Shown piece after piece: positions 1 through 8,542 of a stretch of DNA of 64,000 nt; the stretch's first letter is position 1; the number at the start of each line of letters is the position of its first letter. This DNA comes from Virgibacillus indicus. Its GTDB lineage: Bacteria; Bacillota; Bacilli; Bacillales; Amphibacillaceae. Under the pieces are notes generated by a model. That model saw nothing but the letters and a program-made list of their open reading frames with translations, was not told the DNA's origin and made no database searches. The DNA is taken from the NCBI RefSeq assembly GCF_002266285.1, contig NZ_NPMS01000001.1:124001-188000 (forward strand), in the 5' to 3' direction. The position numbers and the translations under genes are program-made.

Positions 1-1
1 A

Positions 2-961
2 TTAATTGCTGGTGCGACAGGTTCAGGGAAAAGTGTATGCATCAATACAATATTAATCAGTCTTTTATATAAGGCAAGCCATGAAGATGTGAAGTTTATG
101 CTGATTGATCCTAAAATGGTCGAACTTGCCCCATACAATGGCATCCCACATCTGGTATCACCAGTGATTACGGATGTGAAAGCAGCTACTGCCGCATTAA
201 AATGGGCGGTAAATGAAATGGAGGACCGTTACGAAAAGTTTGTGCATGAAGGTGTCCGTGATATTGAACGATATAATCAAAAAGTGCTGAAACAGGGCAG
301 ATTGGAAGAAAAAATGCCATTTATCGTCATTGTTATTGATGAACTGGCTGATCTGATGATGGTTTCGCCACAGGATGTTGAGGATGCGATCAGCCGGATA
401 GCCCAGAAGGCACGGGCATGCGGAATTCATTTGCTGCTGGCAACACAGCGGCCGTCTGTTGATGTTATTACAGGATTAATCAAAGCAAATATCCCAACAA
501 GGATTGCATTCAGTGTGTCCTCACAGGTGGACTCCAGGACGATTATTGATACAAGCGGTGCAGAAAAGCTGCTTGGAAAAGGGGACATGCTTTTTGTTGA
601 AAATGGTGCGGGGAAAAGTGTTCGCCTGCAGGGTCCTTTTGTTTCAGATGAGGAAATAGAACGGGTTACAAACTATGCACGAAATATCGCAGAACCTGAT
701 TATTTATTTGAACAGGAGCAGCTGCTTGAGCAGGTTCATGAAGATGAAGAAGCCGATGTATTGCTCGATGAAGCCATCCAATTTGTACTGCAGCAAAACA
801 GTGCAAGCACGTCACTCATGCAGCGTCATTTCAAAATTGGCTATAACCGGGCAGCGAGATTAATTGACACCCTTGAGCACAGGGGGATTATTTCTGGTCA
901 AAATGGCAGTAAACCAAGAGAAGTATTAATAAACCAAGCACAGGCAGATGGGAGACCATAG
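2..961 (+). CDS. sftA: DNA translocase SftA (FtsK/SpoIIIE family), C-terminal part
   Basis: The gene enters from the left edge, so the N-terminus is missing; the open frame starts at base 2. Visible are the Walker A loop GATGSGKS at the very start, a Walker B region ending IVIVIDELADL, the LLLATQRPSVDVITG segment typical of FtsK-type motor domains, and a C-terminal winged-helix gamma domain (RHFKIGYNRAARLI). FtsK-type motors pump double-stranded DNA during chromosome segregation and septation. SftA is the soluble Bacillus version that clears DNA from the septum before it closes. The neighbourhood (next to murC and ytxGH) matches B. subtilis sftA rather than spoIIIE, but the diagnostic N-terminus is outside the window. 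Confidence 0.88.
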   Translation, partial: LIAGATGSGKSVCINTILISLLYKASHEDVKFMLIDPKMVELAPYNGIPHLVSPVITDVKAATAALKWAVNEMEDRYEKFVHEGVRDIERYNQKVLKQGRLEEKMPFIVIVIDELADLMMVSPQDVEDAISRIAQKARACGIHLLLATQRPSVDVITGLIKANIPTRIAFSVSSQVDSRTIIDTSGAEKLLGKGDMLFVENGAGKSVRLQGPFVSDEEIERVTNYARNIAEPDYLFEQEQLLEQVHEDEEADVLLDEAIQFVLQQNSASTSLMQRHFKIGYNRAARLIDTLEHRGIISGQNGSKPREVLINQAQADGRP

Positions 962-1021
962 TTAAAATCTTGTTTCCCGGCTAAAATTTATATATGATTA
1001 GAGAAACAGATTATAGAGGTT

Positions 1022-1095
1022 GTTCAAAAAGTCACCAAATGATCAGTGTCGAATCTCGCACGAATGCTTGCTTCTAATTTGGCAACTTTTTGAAC
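1022..1095. repeat. Long imperfect hairpin / MITE-like inverted repeat
   Basis: The arms GTTCAAAAAGT..CCAAAT (1022-1040) and ATTTGG..ACTTTTTGAAC (1077-1095) pair at 17 of 19 positions around a 36-nt loop. It lies between sftA and the next gene. It could end sftA transcription, but the arms lack a G/C-rich core followed by a T-run, so a small non-autonomous repeat element is equally possible. Confidence 0.5.
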
Positions 1096-1129
1096 ACGCA
1101 CTATTACACATTAAGGAGAAACTTAAATT

Positions 1130-2242
1130 ATGAAAGAAATTGAACAAAAATTAGCCGGAAAAATCAAACGCCTGACAAATAAGACATTCAAATTTGATGA
1201 GCGGATTAAGGAAGGCTGGTTTTCAGCTGTATATTTTTTAAAAACAAAAAGGATTGCTGAAAAAAAATTACCTGATAATCATGTGACCATGCAGTTTTTT
1301 CAAAAAGAAAATGCAGTATTATGTGGTACTGACGAGGCTATTGCATTACTTCACACATTTGCAGACAATCCAGAAACATTGGAAATAAAATCATTAAAAG
1401 ATGGCGATAAAATAAGTCCTTATGAGTCTGTAATGACCGTTTCTGGGTCATATCAGCAATTTGGTTTCCTCGAGGGAATAATTGACGGTATTTTAGCGAG
1501 AAGAACATCGGTGGCTACAAATGTATACAATGTGGTAAAAGCAGCGAGAACTTCAGGTAAGCAAAAGCCAATTGTTTTTATGGGGGATCGAGATGATCAC
1601 TACACCCAGCAGGCTGGAGACGGATATGCTGCGTTTATCGGAGGTTCTACTGCCCAGGCAACACATGCCATGAATGAATGGTGGGGGAAGGAAGGAATGG
1701 GCACAATGCCGCATGCATTGATTCAAATGTTTCGCGGTGATATCGTTGCAGCGGCGAAAGCTTATCATGAATTATATCCTGAAGACGAGCTTGCAGCACT
1801 AGTGGATTATAATAATGACGTCATCACAGATTCGTTAAAAGTGGCCAGAGAATTTGGGGAAAAATTAACATCAGTGCGTTTGGATACGTCACGCACGCTT
1901 GTCGATAAATATTTCTTAAGAAATCATCATCTTATGGGAACATTTGACCCAAGAGGCGTCAATCCGCAGCTTCTTTTTGCACTAAGAAAAGCTTTGGATG
2001 AAGAAGGCTTTTCCCATGTGAAGATTATGGTTACCGGAGGGTTCACGGAAGAGCGGATAACTGAGTTTGAAAAACATGGTGTACCAGTTGATATGTATGG
2101 GGTTGGAAGAAGCCTGTTACGACTTAATATTGGATTTACCGGGGACAATGTCTTATTAAATGGAACTCCTTCTGCAAAGGAAGGCAGACGCTACCGGCCA
2201 AATCCACGGTTGGAAAAAGTGGAATATTACGGACTGCAATAG
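1130..2242 (+). CDS. Nicotinate phosphoribosyltransferase family protein
   Basis: The 370-residue product matches the nicotinate/quinolinate phosphoribosyltransferase fold. Recognisable stretches are the N-terminal FFQKENAVLCG segment, RRTSVATNVYNVV, and GMGTMPHA (residues 189-196), which resembles the active-site histidine motif of nicotinate phosphoribosyltransferases. A SVRLDTSR strand and a VTGGF phosphate-binding loop follow. The expected reaction is nicotinate plus PRPP to nicotinate mononucleotide in NAD salvage. A clear Shine-Dalgarno AAGGAG precedes the ATG. At 370 residues it is shorter than B. subtilis PncB (YueK), so it belongs to a shorter branch and its exact substrate is inferred. 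Confidence 0.82.
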   Translation: MKEIEQKLAGKIKRLTNKTFKFDERIKEGWFSAVYFLKTKRIAEKKLPDNHVTMQFFQKENAVLCGTDEAIALLHTFADNPETLEIKSLKDGDKISPYESVMTVSGSYQQFGFLEGIIDGILARRTSVATNVYNVVKAARTSGKQKPIVFMGDRDDHYTQQAGDGYAAFIGGSTAQATHAMNEWWGKEGMGTMPHALIQMFRGDIVAAAKAYHELYPEDELAALVDYNNDVITDSLKVAREFGEKLTSVRLDTSRTLVDKYFLRNHHLMGTFDPRGVNPQLLFALRKALDEEGFSHVKIMVTGGFTEERITEFEKHGVPVDMYGVGRSLLRLNIGFTGDNVLLNGTPSAKEGRRYRPNPRLEKVEYYGLQ

Positions 2243-2359
2243 CTAGGAGCAGCAAACAAATTATTTTATTATGTACTATATTTTGCTATACTAAAATGGT
2301 TATATTTTATTAGAAAATTTTCTAAATCCTTTTCATGCACAATTTGGAGGTACTTTTTT

Positions 2360-3670
2360 ATGACAACTTACCATTTTATTGGTATTAAGGGAACTGGAAT
2401 GAGCGCACTGGCACAAATTCTTCATGACTCTGGGGAATCAGTGCAGGGTTCAGATGTGGAAAAAGTTTTTTTTACACAAAAAGCTTTGGAAGATAAAAAT
2501 ATTCCAATTCTCCCTTTTTCAGAAGACAACATCAAGGAAAACTATACAGTAATTGCAGGGAATGCATTTTCAGATGAGCATATTGAAATTCAGGAAGCAA
2601 AAAGACTAGGCGTCACCTTTTACAGATACCATGAATTTTTAGGTGAATGGCTAAAACAATTTACGAGTATTGCTGTAACTGGTGCCCATGGAAAAACATC
2701 AACCACGGGGCTCTTGGCACATGTGTTAAATGAATCCTATCCCATCTCCTATTTAATCGGGGATGGTACCGGGAAAGGTCATGTGGACAGTAAGTATTTT
2801 GCTTTTGAAGCATGTGAATACCGCCGTCATTTCCTGAGATATGAACCGGATTATGCCATTATGACAAATATTGATTTTGATCATCCGGATTATTTTACAA
2901 GCATTGATGATGTATTTGATGCTTTTCAATCCATGTCAGACCGGGTTAAGAAGGGTATTATCGCATGTGGTGATGATGAAAAGCTGCAGCAGATCCAGGC
3001 AAAAGTCCCGGTAGTTTATTATGGGTTTCAGGATACAAATGACTTTCAGGCACAAAATGTGAAAGAAACAGAGAACGGTACCGTATTTGATGTGTTTGTC
3101 AGAAATACGTACTATGACACGTTCGAAATCCCGATGTATGGAAACCATAATATCCTTAATGCTTTATCAGTTATAGCTATTTGTCATTATGAGGATATTG
3201 ATGCTGAAAAAATTAAAGCACTCTACTCCTTTAAAGGGGTTAAGCGGAGGTTTGCAGAGAAGAAATTTGGAAATCAGATCTTAATCGATGATTATGCCCA
3301 TCACCCGATTGAAATAACTGCAACCATTGATTCTGCACGGAAAAAATATCCGGATAAAAGTGTTATTGCAATCTTTCAGCCACATACCTTCACAAGAACG
3401 AAAACTTTTCTGCAGGAGTTTGCTGACAGTTTAAGCCTGGCAGATCACGTATATTTATGTGATATATTTGGCTCTGCGAGGGAAGAATCAGGTAAGCTGA
3501 CCATAAATGATTTGCAGGATTTAATCGATAACAGTAATTTACTGGAATTGGCCCATACAGAAGTTTTGTCTGAACATGAGGATAGTGTTTTAGTTTTTAT
3601 GGGAGCAGGAGATATTCAAAAATTCCAGAAAGCTTATGAAGAAAAGCTGCAAGAAAAAACAGCTAAATAA
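2360..3670 (+). CDS. murC: UDP-N-acetylmuramate--L-alanine ligase MurC
   Basis: The 436-residue product is a Mur ligase. It has the N-terminal nucleotide-sugar binding motif [14 protein letters not shown], the ATP loop [12 protein letters not shown] near residue 106, the central DFDHPDYF region and a C-terminal domain with [10 protein letters not shown] and FQPHTFTRT. It adds the first amino acid of the stem peptide to UDP-MurNAc in the cytoplasm. Length and gene order (upstream of ytxGH) match B. subtilis murC. The start is supported by GGAGG about 9 nt before the ATG. Confidence 0.96.
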   Translation: MTTYHFIGIKGTGMSALAQILHDSGESVQGSDVEKVFFTQKALEDKNIPILPFSEDNIKENYTVIAGNAFSDEHIEIQEAKRLGVTFYRYHEFLGEWLKQFTSIAVTGAHGKTSTTGLLAHVLNESYPISYLIGDGTGKGHVDSKYFAFEACEYRRHFLRYEPDYAIMTNIDFDHPDYFTSIDDVFDAFQSMSDRVKKGIIACGDDEKLQQIQAKVPVVYYGFQDTNDFQAQNVKETENGTVFDVFVRNTYYDTFEIPMYGNHNILNALSVIAICHYEDIDAEKIKALYSFKGVKRRFAEKKFGNQILIDDYAHHPIEITATIDSARKKYPDKSVIAIFQPHTFTRTKTFLQEFADSLSLADHVYLCDIFGSAREESGKLTINDLQDLIDNSNLLELAHTEVLSEHEDSVLVFMGAGDIQKFQKAYEEKLQEKTAK

Positions 3671-3680
3671 ATGAGAATAA

Positions 3681-3804
3681 AAAAAGGTTGTCTCCTAAGC
3701 GCCTGACTCCAATGTTTCATGTTAACAATTTGTATGATACGTAGAGGGGATTACAAATTGTGACTGATGCAGGAGTCTGGAACTATAATAAGGGACAACC
3801 TTTT
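3681..3804. repeat. Nested long inverted repeat downstream of murC
   Basis: The outer arms AAAAGGTTGTCTCCT (from 3682) and AGGGACAACCTTTT (3791-3804) are complementary with one mismatch. Inside, CCTGACTCC pairs imperfectly with GGAGTCTGG, and CAATTTGTA (3726-3734) pairs perfectly with TACAAATTG (3752-3760). The final CCTTTT could end murC transcription. The multi-layered arms over about 120 bp look more like a MITE or a structured mobile repeat than a simple terminator. Confidence 0.55.
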
Positions 3805-3898
3805 CCTGATGCAGTAAATTTTTAATTTTTTATTAGAAAAAAAGGAAATTCATATATCTTTGTCGAAGTGGTTATTATAAGAGGGATATATATCCAAT

Positions 3899-3923
3899 GT
3901 TTAAGGCAGCACATAACGGGTAT
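3899..3923 (+). promoter_or_regulatory. Sigma-B-type promoter for ytxGH
   Basis: GTTTAA at 3899-3904 and GGGTAT at 3918-3923 are separated by 13 nt. This is an exact match to the general-stress sigma-B consensus (GTTTaa, 12-14 nt, GGGTAT). It lies about 90 nt before ytxG, whose B. subtilis counterpart is a known general-stress gene. Confidence 0.75.
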
Positions 3924-4011
3924 TACTTATAGAAGATAACTATGAACCATATGCAGGCATAACCCATTTCAAATAAGGGCTAGCAAACACAGTTTAAAGG
4001 GGGTAACATCT

Positions 4012-4416
4012 ATGGAAATTATGCTATACATCGCTGCAATAATCGCTGCAGTTGCATTTGTTGTGCTTGTCGTATATTTTGTCATCACATTGAAAGCAAC
4101 GAAGGATACCTTGAATAATGTTTCTAATACATTGGAAAGTCTCGAAAAACAATTAGAGGGAGTTACTTCTGAAACAACGGAACTCCTGAATAAAACGAAT
4201 AGGCTTGCAGAGGATATCAATCAAAAATCCACAAAATTAAACGGAGTTTTTGATGGTGCAAAAGGGATTGGTGAAACGGTTAAGGATTTCAATAAATCAC
4301 TCAGACAGTTATCCAATAGTATTTCCCGCGCATCTGAAGAAAATCAGGACAAGGCTTCACAGGCAGTTAAATGGGGAGCAGCAATGATGGATATTTGGAA
4401 CAAGAAAAGAAAATAA
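4012..4416 (+). CDS. ytxG: General stress protein YtxG (DUF948 family)
   Basis: The 134-residue product has one N-terminal membrane segment (about residues 4-27, LYIAAIIAAVAFVVLVVYFV) followed by a long, polar, probably coiled-coil region rich in E, K, T and N. This is the layout of DUF948/YtxG. The biochemical role is unknown; the family belongs to the sigma-B/sigma-H stress response. It sits 30 nt upstream of ytxH and has a GGGGG Shine-Dalgarno. A sigma-B-type promoter lies about 90 nt upstream. Confidence 0.85.
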   Translation: MEIMLYIAAIIAAVAFVVLVVYFVITLKATKDTLNNVSNTLESLEKQLEGVTSETTELLNKTNRLAEDINQKSTKLNGVFDGAKGIGETVKDFNKSLRQLSNSISRASEENQDKASQAVKWGAAMMDIWNKKRK

Positions 4417-4446
4417 ATAGTAAAAAAATACGAGGAGGAATTTCAA

Positions 4447-4854
4447 ATGGGAGATAACAATAATAACATTAACACAAAGGATTTTATAATCGGAACATTA
4501 ATTGGCAGTATTGTTGGTGCATCAACAGCTCTATTATTGGCACCAAAATCTGGCAGAGAGTTAAGAAGCGATATTAATCAGGGCGCTGTACAAGTTAAAG
4601 ACCGTGCACAGGTGAAAGGTTCAGACTGGAAGGATAAAGCATATACAACTGGTTCTGAATTAAAAAGAAAAGCAATGGATACAACATCACAATTCACAAA
4701 AAATGCATCTGATAAAACAAAAGAGCTGACAAAAACAGTTCAAACCAAGCTTAATGAAAAAAGAAATAAGGAAGATCAGGCATTGCAGGCTGCAGAAGAA
4801 GTTGCCGAGGCAATTGATGAAGCATCAAAAGAGCTGGAAACTTCCAATAAGTAA
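4447..4854 (+). CDS. ytxH: General stress protein YtxH
   Basis: The 135-residue product begins with a hydrophilic leader and then a glycine-rich hydrophobic segment (DFIIGTLIGSIVGASTALL) followed by LAPKSGRELR, the signature of the YtxH family (gas-vesicle/LEA-like). The rest is charged and helical with LEA-like repeats. It is part of a ytxG-ytxH stress operon; the B. subtilis third gene ytxJ is absent here. Shine-Dalgarno GAGGAGG is well placed. Molecular function is not established. Confidence 0.85.
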   Translation: MGDNNNNINTKDFIIGTLIGSIVGASTALLLAPKSGRELRSDINQGAVQVKDRAQVKGSDWKDKAYTTGSELKRKAMDTTSQFTKNASDKTKELTKTVQTKLNEKRNKEDQALQAAEEVAEAIDEASKELETSNK

Positions 4855-4861
4855 AACGTAT

Positions 4862-4899
4862 AAAAGGCCAGATTCCTCATTTAAGGAATCTGGCCTTTT
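4862..4899 (+). terminator. Rho-independent terminator after ytxH
   Basis: AAAAGGCCAGATTCC pairs with GGAATCTGGCCTTTT in a perfect stem with a short loop, ending in a T-run just after the ytxH stop codon. Confidence 0.9.
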
Positions 4900-5300
4900 C
4901 GTAAATGTTGCTTTCATCCTTACAGTAGATGCAATTTGCGAAGTAAAATCAGCGATGATAATTCCAGCGGCCGTTCAGGAAATATAACTACATTTCCATC
5001 ATCATATCAGCCATCCACCGAAACGCTCTATGTGACTGGCAGCTATTGTTTCTAGCTGTTGGGCTCAGAGAATTACCCCAAATCCTGATAATCCGTTCAA
5101 CCCGCGAAACATCCGTCCGAAGTTGAAATCAACAGAGCACTTACCTCGCAGTCTATAGATTTTGTGTCACTATTTTTTTGCTGAATCAAGCAGTACGTTA
5201 TCCCATCTATTAGAAAAAAATCTTTAAATTAAATTAAGCTTCTTATATATTTACAAAATCTGCTAAAATAAAAAATTATTTGCATAATTATAAGCAAAGT
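4900..5300. other. Non-coding interval, nothing recognised
   Basis: About 400 bases between the ytxH terminator and the aroA promoter hold no credible gene, RNA or repeat that I recognise. The part around 4950-5150 is noticeably richer in G and C than its surroundings, which could reflect a decayed insertion. Confidence 0.3.
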
Positions 5301-5301
5301 A

Positions 5302-5330
5302 ATGACAAAGGAATGAATCTTCGTTATAAT
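5302..5330 (+). promoter_or_regulatory. Sigma-A promoter for aroA
   Basis: ATGACA at 5302-5307 and a consensus TATAAT at 5325-5330 are separated by 17 nt, placing a transcription start about 40 nt before the aroA ATG. Confidence 0.7.
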
Positions 5331-5374
5331 GGTTTCTAATTATTAAAAATTATTGTACAGGGGGCATATGGAAA

Positions 5375-6451
5375 ATGAGTCAAAATGAAATGGATCAACT
5401 AAGACAGCAAATGGATGATGTCAATTTAGAAATACTGAAATTGATCAATCAACGTGCACAAATCGTCCAGCAAATTGGGGATATAAAAAACAAGCAGAGT
5501 ATGTATCGGTTTGACCCTGTACGTGAAAGAGCAATGCTGGACCACATTACAAACAAAAATACTGGTCCATTTGAAAATGCTACGATTGAGCATATCTTCA
5601 AGGAAATTTTCAAAGCAAGTCTGGAATTACAGGAAGATGATCATAGTAAGGCACTTTTGGTTTCCCGCAAAAAGAAACCGGAAGATACAGTAATTGATAT
5701 AAATGGTGCTAAAATAGGTGATGGAAATACGCACTTTATTATGGGACCATGTGCTGTTGAAGGACACGAACAAGTAGAAAAAGTGGCAGAGGCTGTAAGT
5801 AATAAAGGTCTTAAACTATTGCGAGGCGGAGCATTCAAACCAAGAACTTCCCCATATGATTTCCAAGGTCTGGGAATTGAAGGACTGCAAATGCTGAAAC
5901 GTGCTGCTGAACAACATAATTTAGCAGTTGTCAGTGAAATTGTAAATCCGGCTCATATTGAAGAGGCATTGGATTATGTTGATGTTATTCAAATTGGCGC
6001 ACGGAATATGCAGAACTTTGAATTGCTTAAAGCAGCAGGGGATGTAAATAAACCTGTACTATTAAAACGCGGATTGTCTGCAACAATCTCTGAATTTATA
6101 AATGCAGCAGAATATATTATTTCCAGAGGAAATGGAAATATTATCCTATGTGAACGCGGAATCCGCACATACGAAAAAGCTACCAGAAATACATTGGATA
6201 TTTCAGCGGTGCCAATTTTAAAGCAGGAAACACATTTGCCAGTGATGGTTGATGTTACCCATTCAACAGGAAGAAGAGATTTATTGCTTCCTGCAGCGAA
6301 AGCAGCGATAGCAATTGGGGCAGATGGAGTTATGGCTGAGGTACATCCAGATCCTGCGGTAGCACTTTCTGATTCTGCCCAGCAGATGGATATTCCAACG
6401 TTCAACACATTTATGGACGAATTATATGATATGGCAGAGCGCATGAAATAA
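5375..6451 (+). CDS. aroA: Bifunctional chorismate mutase / DAHP synthase
   Basis: The 358-residue product fuses an N-terminal AroQ-type chorismate mutase (residues about 1-90, [20 protein letters not shown]) to a KDO8P-like, type I beta DAHP synthase (about 105-355, with [32 protein letters not shown] and LLKRG). It condenses phosphoenolpyruvate and erythrose-4-phosphate at the start of aromatic amino acid synthesis; the mutase domain acts as the feedback sensor in Bacillus. The start chosen has the GGGGG Shine-Dalgarno; an ATG 7 nt upstream is out of frame. It sits just before ccpA, as in B. subtilis. Confidence 0.96.
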   Translation: MSQNEMDQLRQQMDDVNLEILKLINQRAQIVQQIGDIKNKQSMYRFDPVRERAMLDHITNKNTGPFENATIEHIFKEIFKASLELQEDDHSKALLVSRKKKPEDTVIDINGAKIGDGNTHFIMGPCAVEGHEQVEKVAEAVSNKGLKLLRGGAFKPRTSPYDFQGLGIEGLQMLKRAAEQHNLAVVSEIVNPAHIEEALDYVDVIQIGARNMQNFELLKAAGDVNKPVLLKRGLSATISEFINAAEYIISRGNGNIILCERGIRTYEKATRNTLDISAVPILKQETHLPVMVDVTHSTGRRDLLLPAAKAAIAIGADGVMAEVHPDPAVALSDSAQQMDIPTFNTFMDELYDMAERMK

Positions 6452-6470
6452 AAGATGCAAAAGTAACTAG

Positions 6471-6510
6471 GGGCTGAATCCTTGCGATGATTCAGCCCTT
6501 ATATTTTTTG
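6471..6510 (+). terminator. Terminator after aroA
   Basis: GGGCTGAATC (6471-6480) pairs with GATTCAGCCC, followed by a T-rich tail. It separates aroA from the ccpA promoter. Confidence 0.85.
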
Positions 6511-6536
6511 TAATTTTTTTCATAGTGGAGTATGAT
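6508..6536 (+). promoter_or_regulatory. Sigma-A promoter for ccpA
   Basis: TTGTAA at 6508-6513, a 17-nt spacer and TATGAT at 6531-6536. It starts within the T-tract of the aroA terminator and lies about 50 nt before the ccpA start. Confidence 0.6.
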
Positions 6537-6584
6537 AAAGAAAGAAAATGGAAAGTGATTTGGTATTTTAGGAGGCAGATTGAA

Positions 6585-7580
6585 TTGAATATAACAATAT
6601 ACGATGTAGCAAGAGAAGCAAATGTATCGATGGCTACGGTTTCACGTGTAGTAAACGGAAATCCAAATGTTAAACCAACAACCCGAAAAAAAGTTTTAGC
6701 AACAATCGAAAGGCTTGGGTATCGCCCGAATGCGGTAGCAAGAGGACTTGCCAGCAAGAAAACAACTACCGTCGGAGCAATTATCCCGGATATTTCGAGC
6801 ATCTTTTTTGCAGAGCTGGCAAGAGGGATCGAAGACATTGCGACAATGTACAAATATAACATGATCCTGAGCAATTCCGACCAGAATAAAGAGAAAGAAC
6901 TGCAGCTGATAAACACCATGCTTGAAAAGCAAGTGGATGGGATCATATTTATGGGCGGTGACATTACAGAGGAGCACGTCCAGCAGTTTAAGACATCATC
7001 GGTGCCGGTAGTCCTTGCAGCAACGTATGATGAAAATGATGCGATGCCATCCGTTAACATAGACTATGAACAGGCAGCGTATGAAGCTGTGAAATTTTTA
7101 CTCGATAAAAGCAGCAAACAGCCTGCGTTTATTTCAGGTCAAGAAGATAATCATATTAATCAGCTTAAATATGAGGGTTATGTGCGCGCATTGAAAGAAT
7201 CCTCTGTTTCTGTAAATGAAGATATTATTATAAAAGGTGATTATTCGTATGATTCCGGAATAGAAGCAGTGAAACAGCTGCTGGATTCTGGAAATGTACC
7301 GGCATCTATCTTCGTTGCATCAGATGAAATGGCATTAGGTGTGATTCATGGTGCGCAGGATAAGGGATATAGTGTACCAGATGATATCGAAGTATTTGGC
7401 TTTGATAATACAAGACTGGCTACGATGGTGCGTCCAACGTTATCAACTATTGTACAGCCAATGTATGATATTGGAGCAGTAGCCATGCGCTTACTGACTA
7501 AATTTATGAATAAAGAGGAAGTTGAAGAACAAAAAGTGGTTTTACCACATCGAATTGAAAAAAGAAACTCAACAAAATAA
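6585..7580 (+). CDS. ccpA: Catabolite control protein A
   Basis: This LacI/GalR-family regulator is the master of carbon catabolite control; with HPr-Ser-P it binds cre sites. The N-terminal helix-turn-helix ([20 protein letters not shown]) and hinge helix ([12 protein letters not shown]) are intact, followed by a periplasmic-binding-protein-like core ([29 protein letters not shown]). The frame stays open upstream to 6525. I choose TTG at 6585 because AGGAGG (6570-6575) lies 9 nt before it and the product then starts MNITIYDVA, matching the B. subtilis N-terminus (331 residues). It is followed by motPS, as in B. subtilis. Confidence 0.97.
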   Translation: MNITIYDVAREANVSMATVSRVVNGNPNVKPTTRKKVLATIERLGYRPNAVARGLASKKTTTVGAIIPDISSIFFAELARGIEDIATMYKYNMILSNSDQNKEKELQLINTMLEKQVDGIIFMGGDITEEHVQQFKTSSVPVVLAATYDENDAMPSVNIDYEQAAYEAVKFLLDKSSKQPAFISGQEDNHINQLKYEGYVRALKESSVSVNEDIIIKGDYSYDSGIEAVKQLLDSGNVPASIFVASDEMALGVIHGAQDKGYSVPDDIEVFGFDNTRLATMVRPTLSTIVQPMYDIGAVAMRLLTKFMNKEEVEEQKVVLPHRIEKRNSTK

Positions 7581-7621
7581 AAATAATGCCGATATAATAG
7601 ATAAGTGTTAGTTGCTTATTC

Positions 7622-7677
7622 AAAAGCTGCCAAGTTAGGAATGAATAAAATACATCATTTCATCTGACAGCTTTTTT
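7622..7677 (+). terminator. Stem-loop between ccpA and motP
   Basis: AAAAGCTG (7622-7629) pairs with CAGCTTTTTT (7668-7677) around a large loop with weak internal pairing. It probably limits read-through from ccpA into motPS. In B. subtilis a ccpA-motP intergenic stem-loop is known to restrain motPS expression. Confidence 0.6.
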
Positions 7678-7696
7678 GATTGGGTGCTAACGATTT

Positions 7697-7710
7697 TGAA
7701 AGCGTTTGGG
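7697..7710 (+). promoter_or_regulatory. cre-like CcpA-binding site over the motP ribosome-binding site
   Basis: TGAAAGCGTTTGGG matches the cre consensus TGWAARCGYTWNCW at all but the last two informative positions, including the central CG. It ends inside the GGGGAGAGGG Shine-Dalgarno of motP and lies directly downstream of ccpA. Repression of motPS by CcpA is the likely effect. Confidence 0.6.
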
Positions 7711-7720
7711 GAGAGGGAAT

Positions 7721-8542
7721 ATGAGGAAAAGAGATTTATTGACTCCTATTGGCATTACGTTGGGTTTTATTATGATTATGATTGCAATTATCAATAATGG
7801 AGGTACGGAGGGAGCAGCTTCCTTTATTGACCTTTCTTCCATTTTTATTGTTATTGGCGGTTTGGTGGCGTCAATGCTGATTAACTTTAAAATGGAACAG
7901 ATTAAACTGGCTAATAAAATTTTGCGAGAAGCTTTTCATAAAAATGATCTAAGACTTCCGGAATTGATTGGATTATTTATCCGTTTATCAGAACGAGCAA
8001 GACGAGAAGGGCTGCTTGCATTGGAAAATGAACTGGAGGACGTGGATGATCCATTTATCCGCAAGGGAATCCTGCTTGCAGTAGATGGAATTGAACCGGA
8101 AGTAATTAATGATATTATGAATGCAGAAATTACCGCAATGGAAGATCGGCACTACAAAGGGCGTTCCCTAATTGAGAAAGCAGGCGAATATGCACCTGCC
8201 TGGGGAATGATTGGAACATTGGTAGGTCTAGTACTCATGCTGAATAATCTGCAGGATCCAGCGACACTTGGACCTAGTATGGCTGTTGCATTGCTTACAA
8301 CGTTATATGGTACTGTGCTTGCAAATCTTGTTTTTACCCCAATGGCTAATAAGCTGGAGATAAAAACGGAAGAAGAAATATTTATGAGACAGATTATTAT
8401 TGAAGGAGTAATTGGTGTTCAATCCGGACAAAACCCAAGAATATTGGAAGAGAAACTAAGTGCTTTTCTATCTAATGATACGAAGGTGAAAGAAGAAGCG
8501 GATAATGCTGATTTCGTGGGAGAGAGCATTAATGAAGCGTAG
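7721..8542 (+). CDS. motP: Flagellar motor stator protein MotP (MotA family)
   Basis: The 273-residue membrane protein has four hydrophobic segments: two near the N-terminus (residues about 10-50) and two in the C-terminal half (APAWGMIGTLVGLVLML and MAVALLTTLYGTVLANLVF). The large cytoplasmic loop carries charged residues that contact FliG. Sequence, and position behind ccpA and before motS, match B. subtilis MotP, half of a sodium-driven stator. The frame can be extended to a TTG at 7706, but that codon overlaps the Shine-Dalgarno; ATG 7721 is better placed. The 3' end overlaps motS by 11 nt, implying translational coupling. Confidence 0.93.
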   Translation: MRKRDLLTPIGITLGFIMIMIAIINNGGTEGAASFIDLSSIFIVIGGLVASMLINFKMEQIKLANKILREAFHKNDLRLPELIGLFIRLSERARREGLLALENELEDVDDPFIRKGILLAVDGIEPEVINDIMNAEITAMEDRHYKGRSLIEKAGEYAPAWGMIGTLVGLVLMLNNLQDPATLGPSMAVALLTTLYGTVLANLVFTPMANKLEIKTEEEIFMRQIIIEGVIGVQSGQNPRILEEKLSAFLSNDTKVKEEADNADFVGESINEA

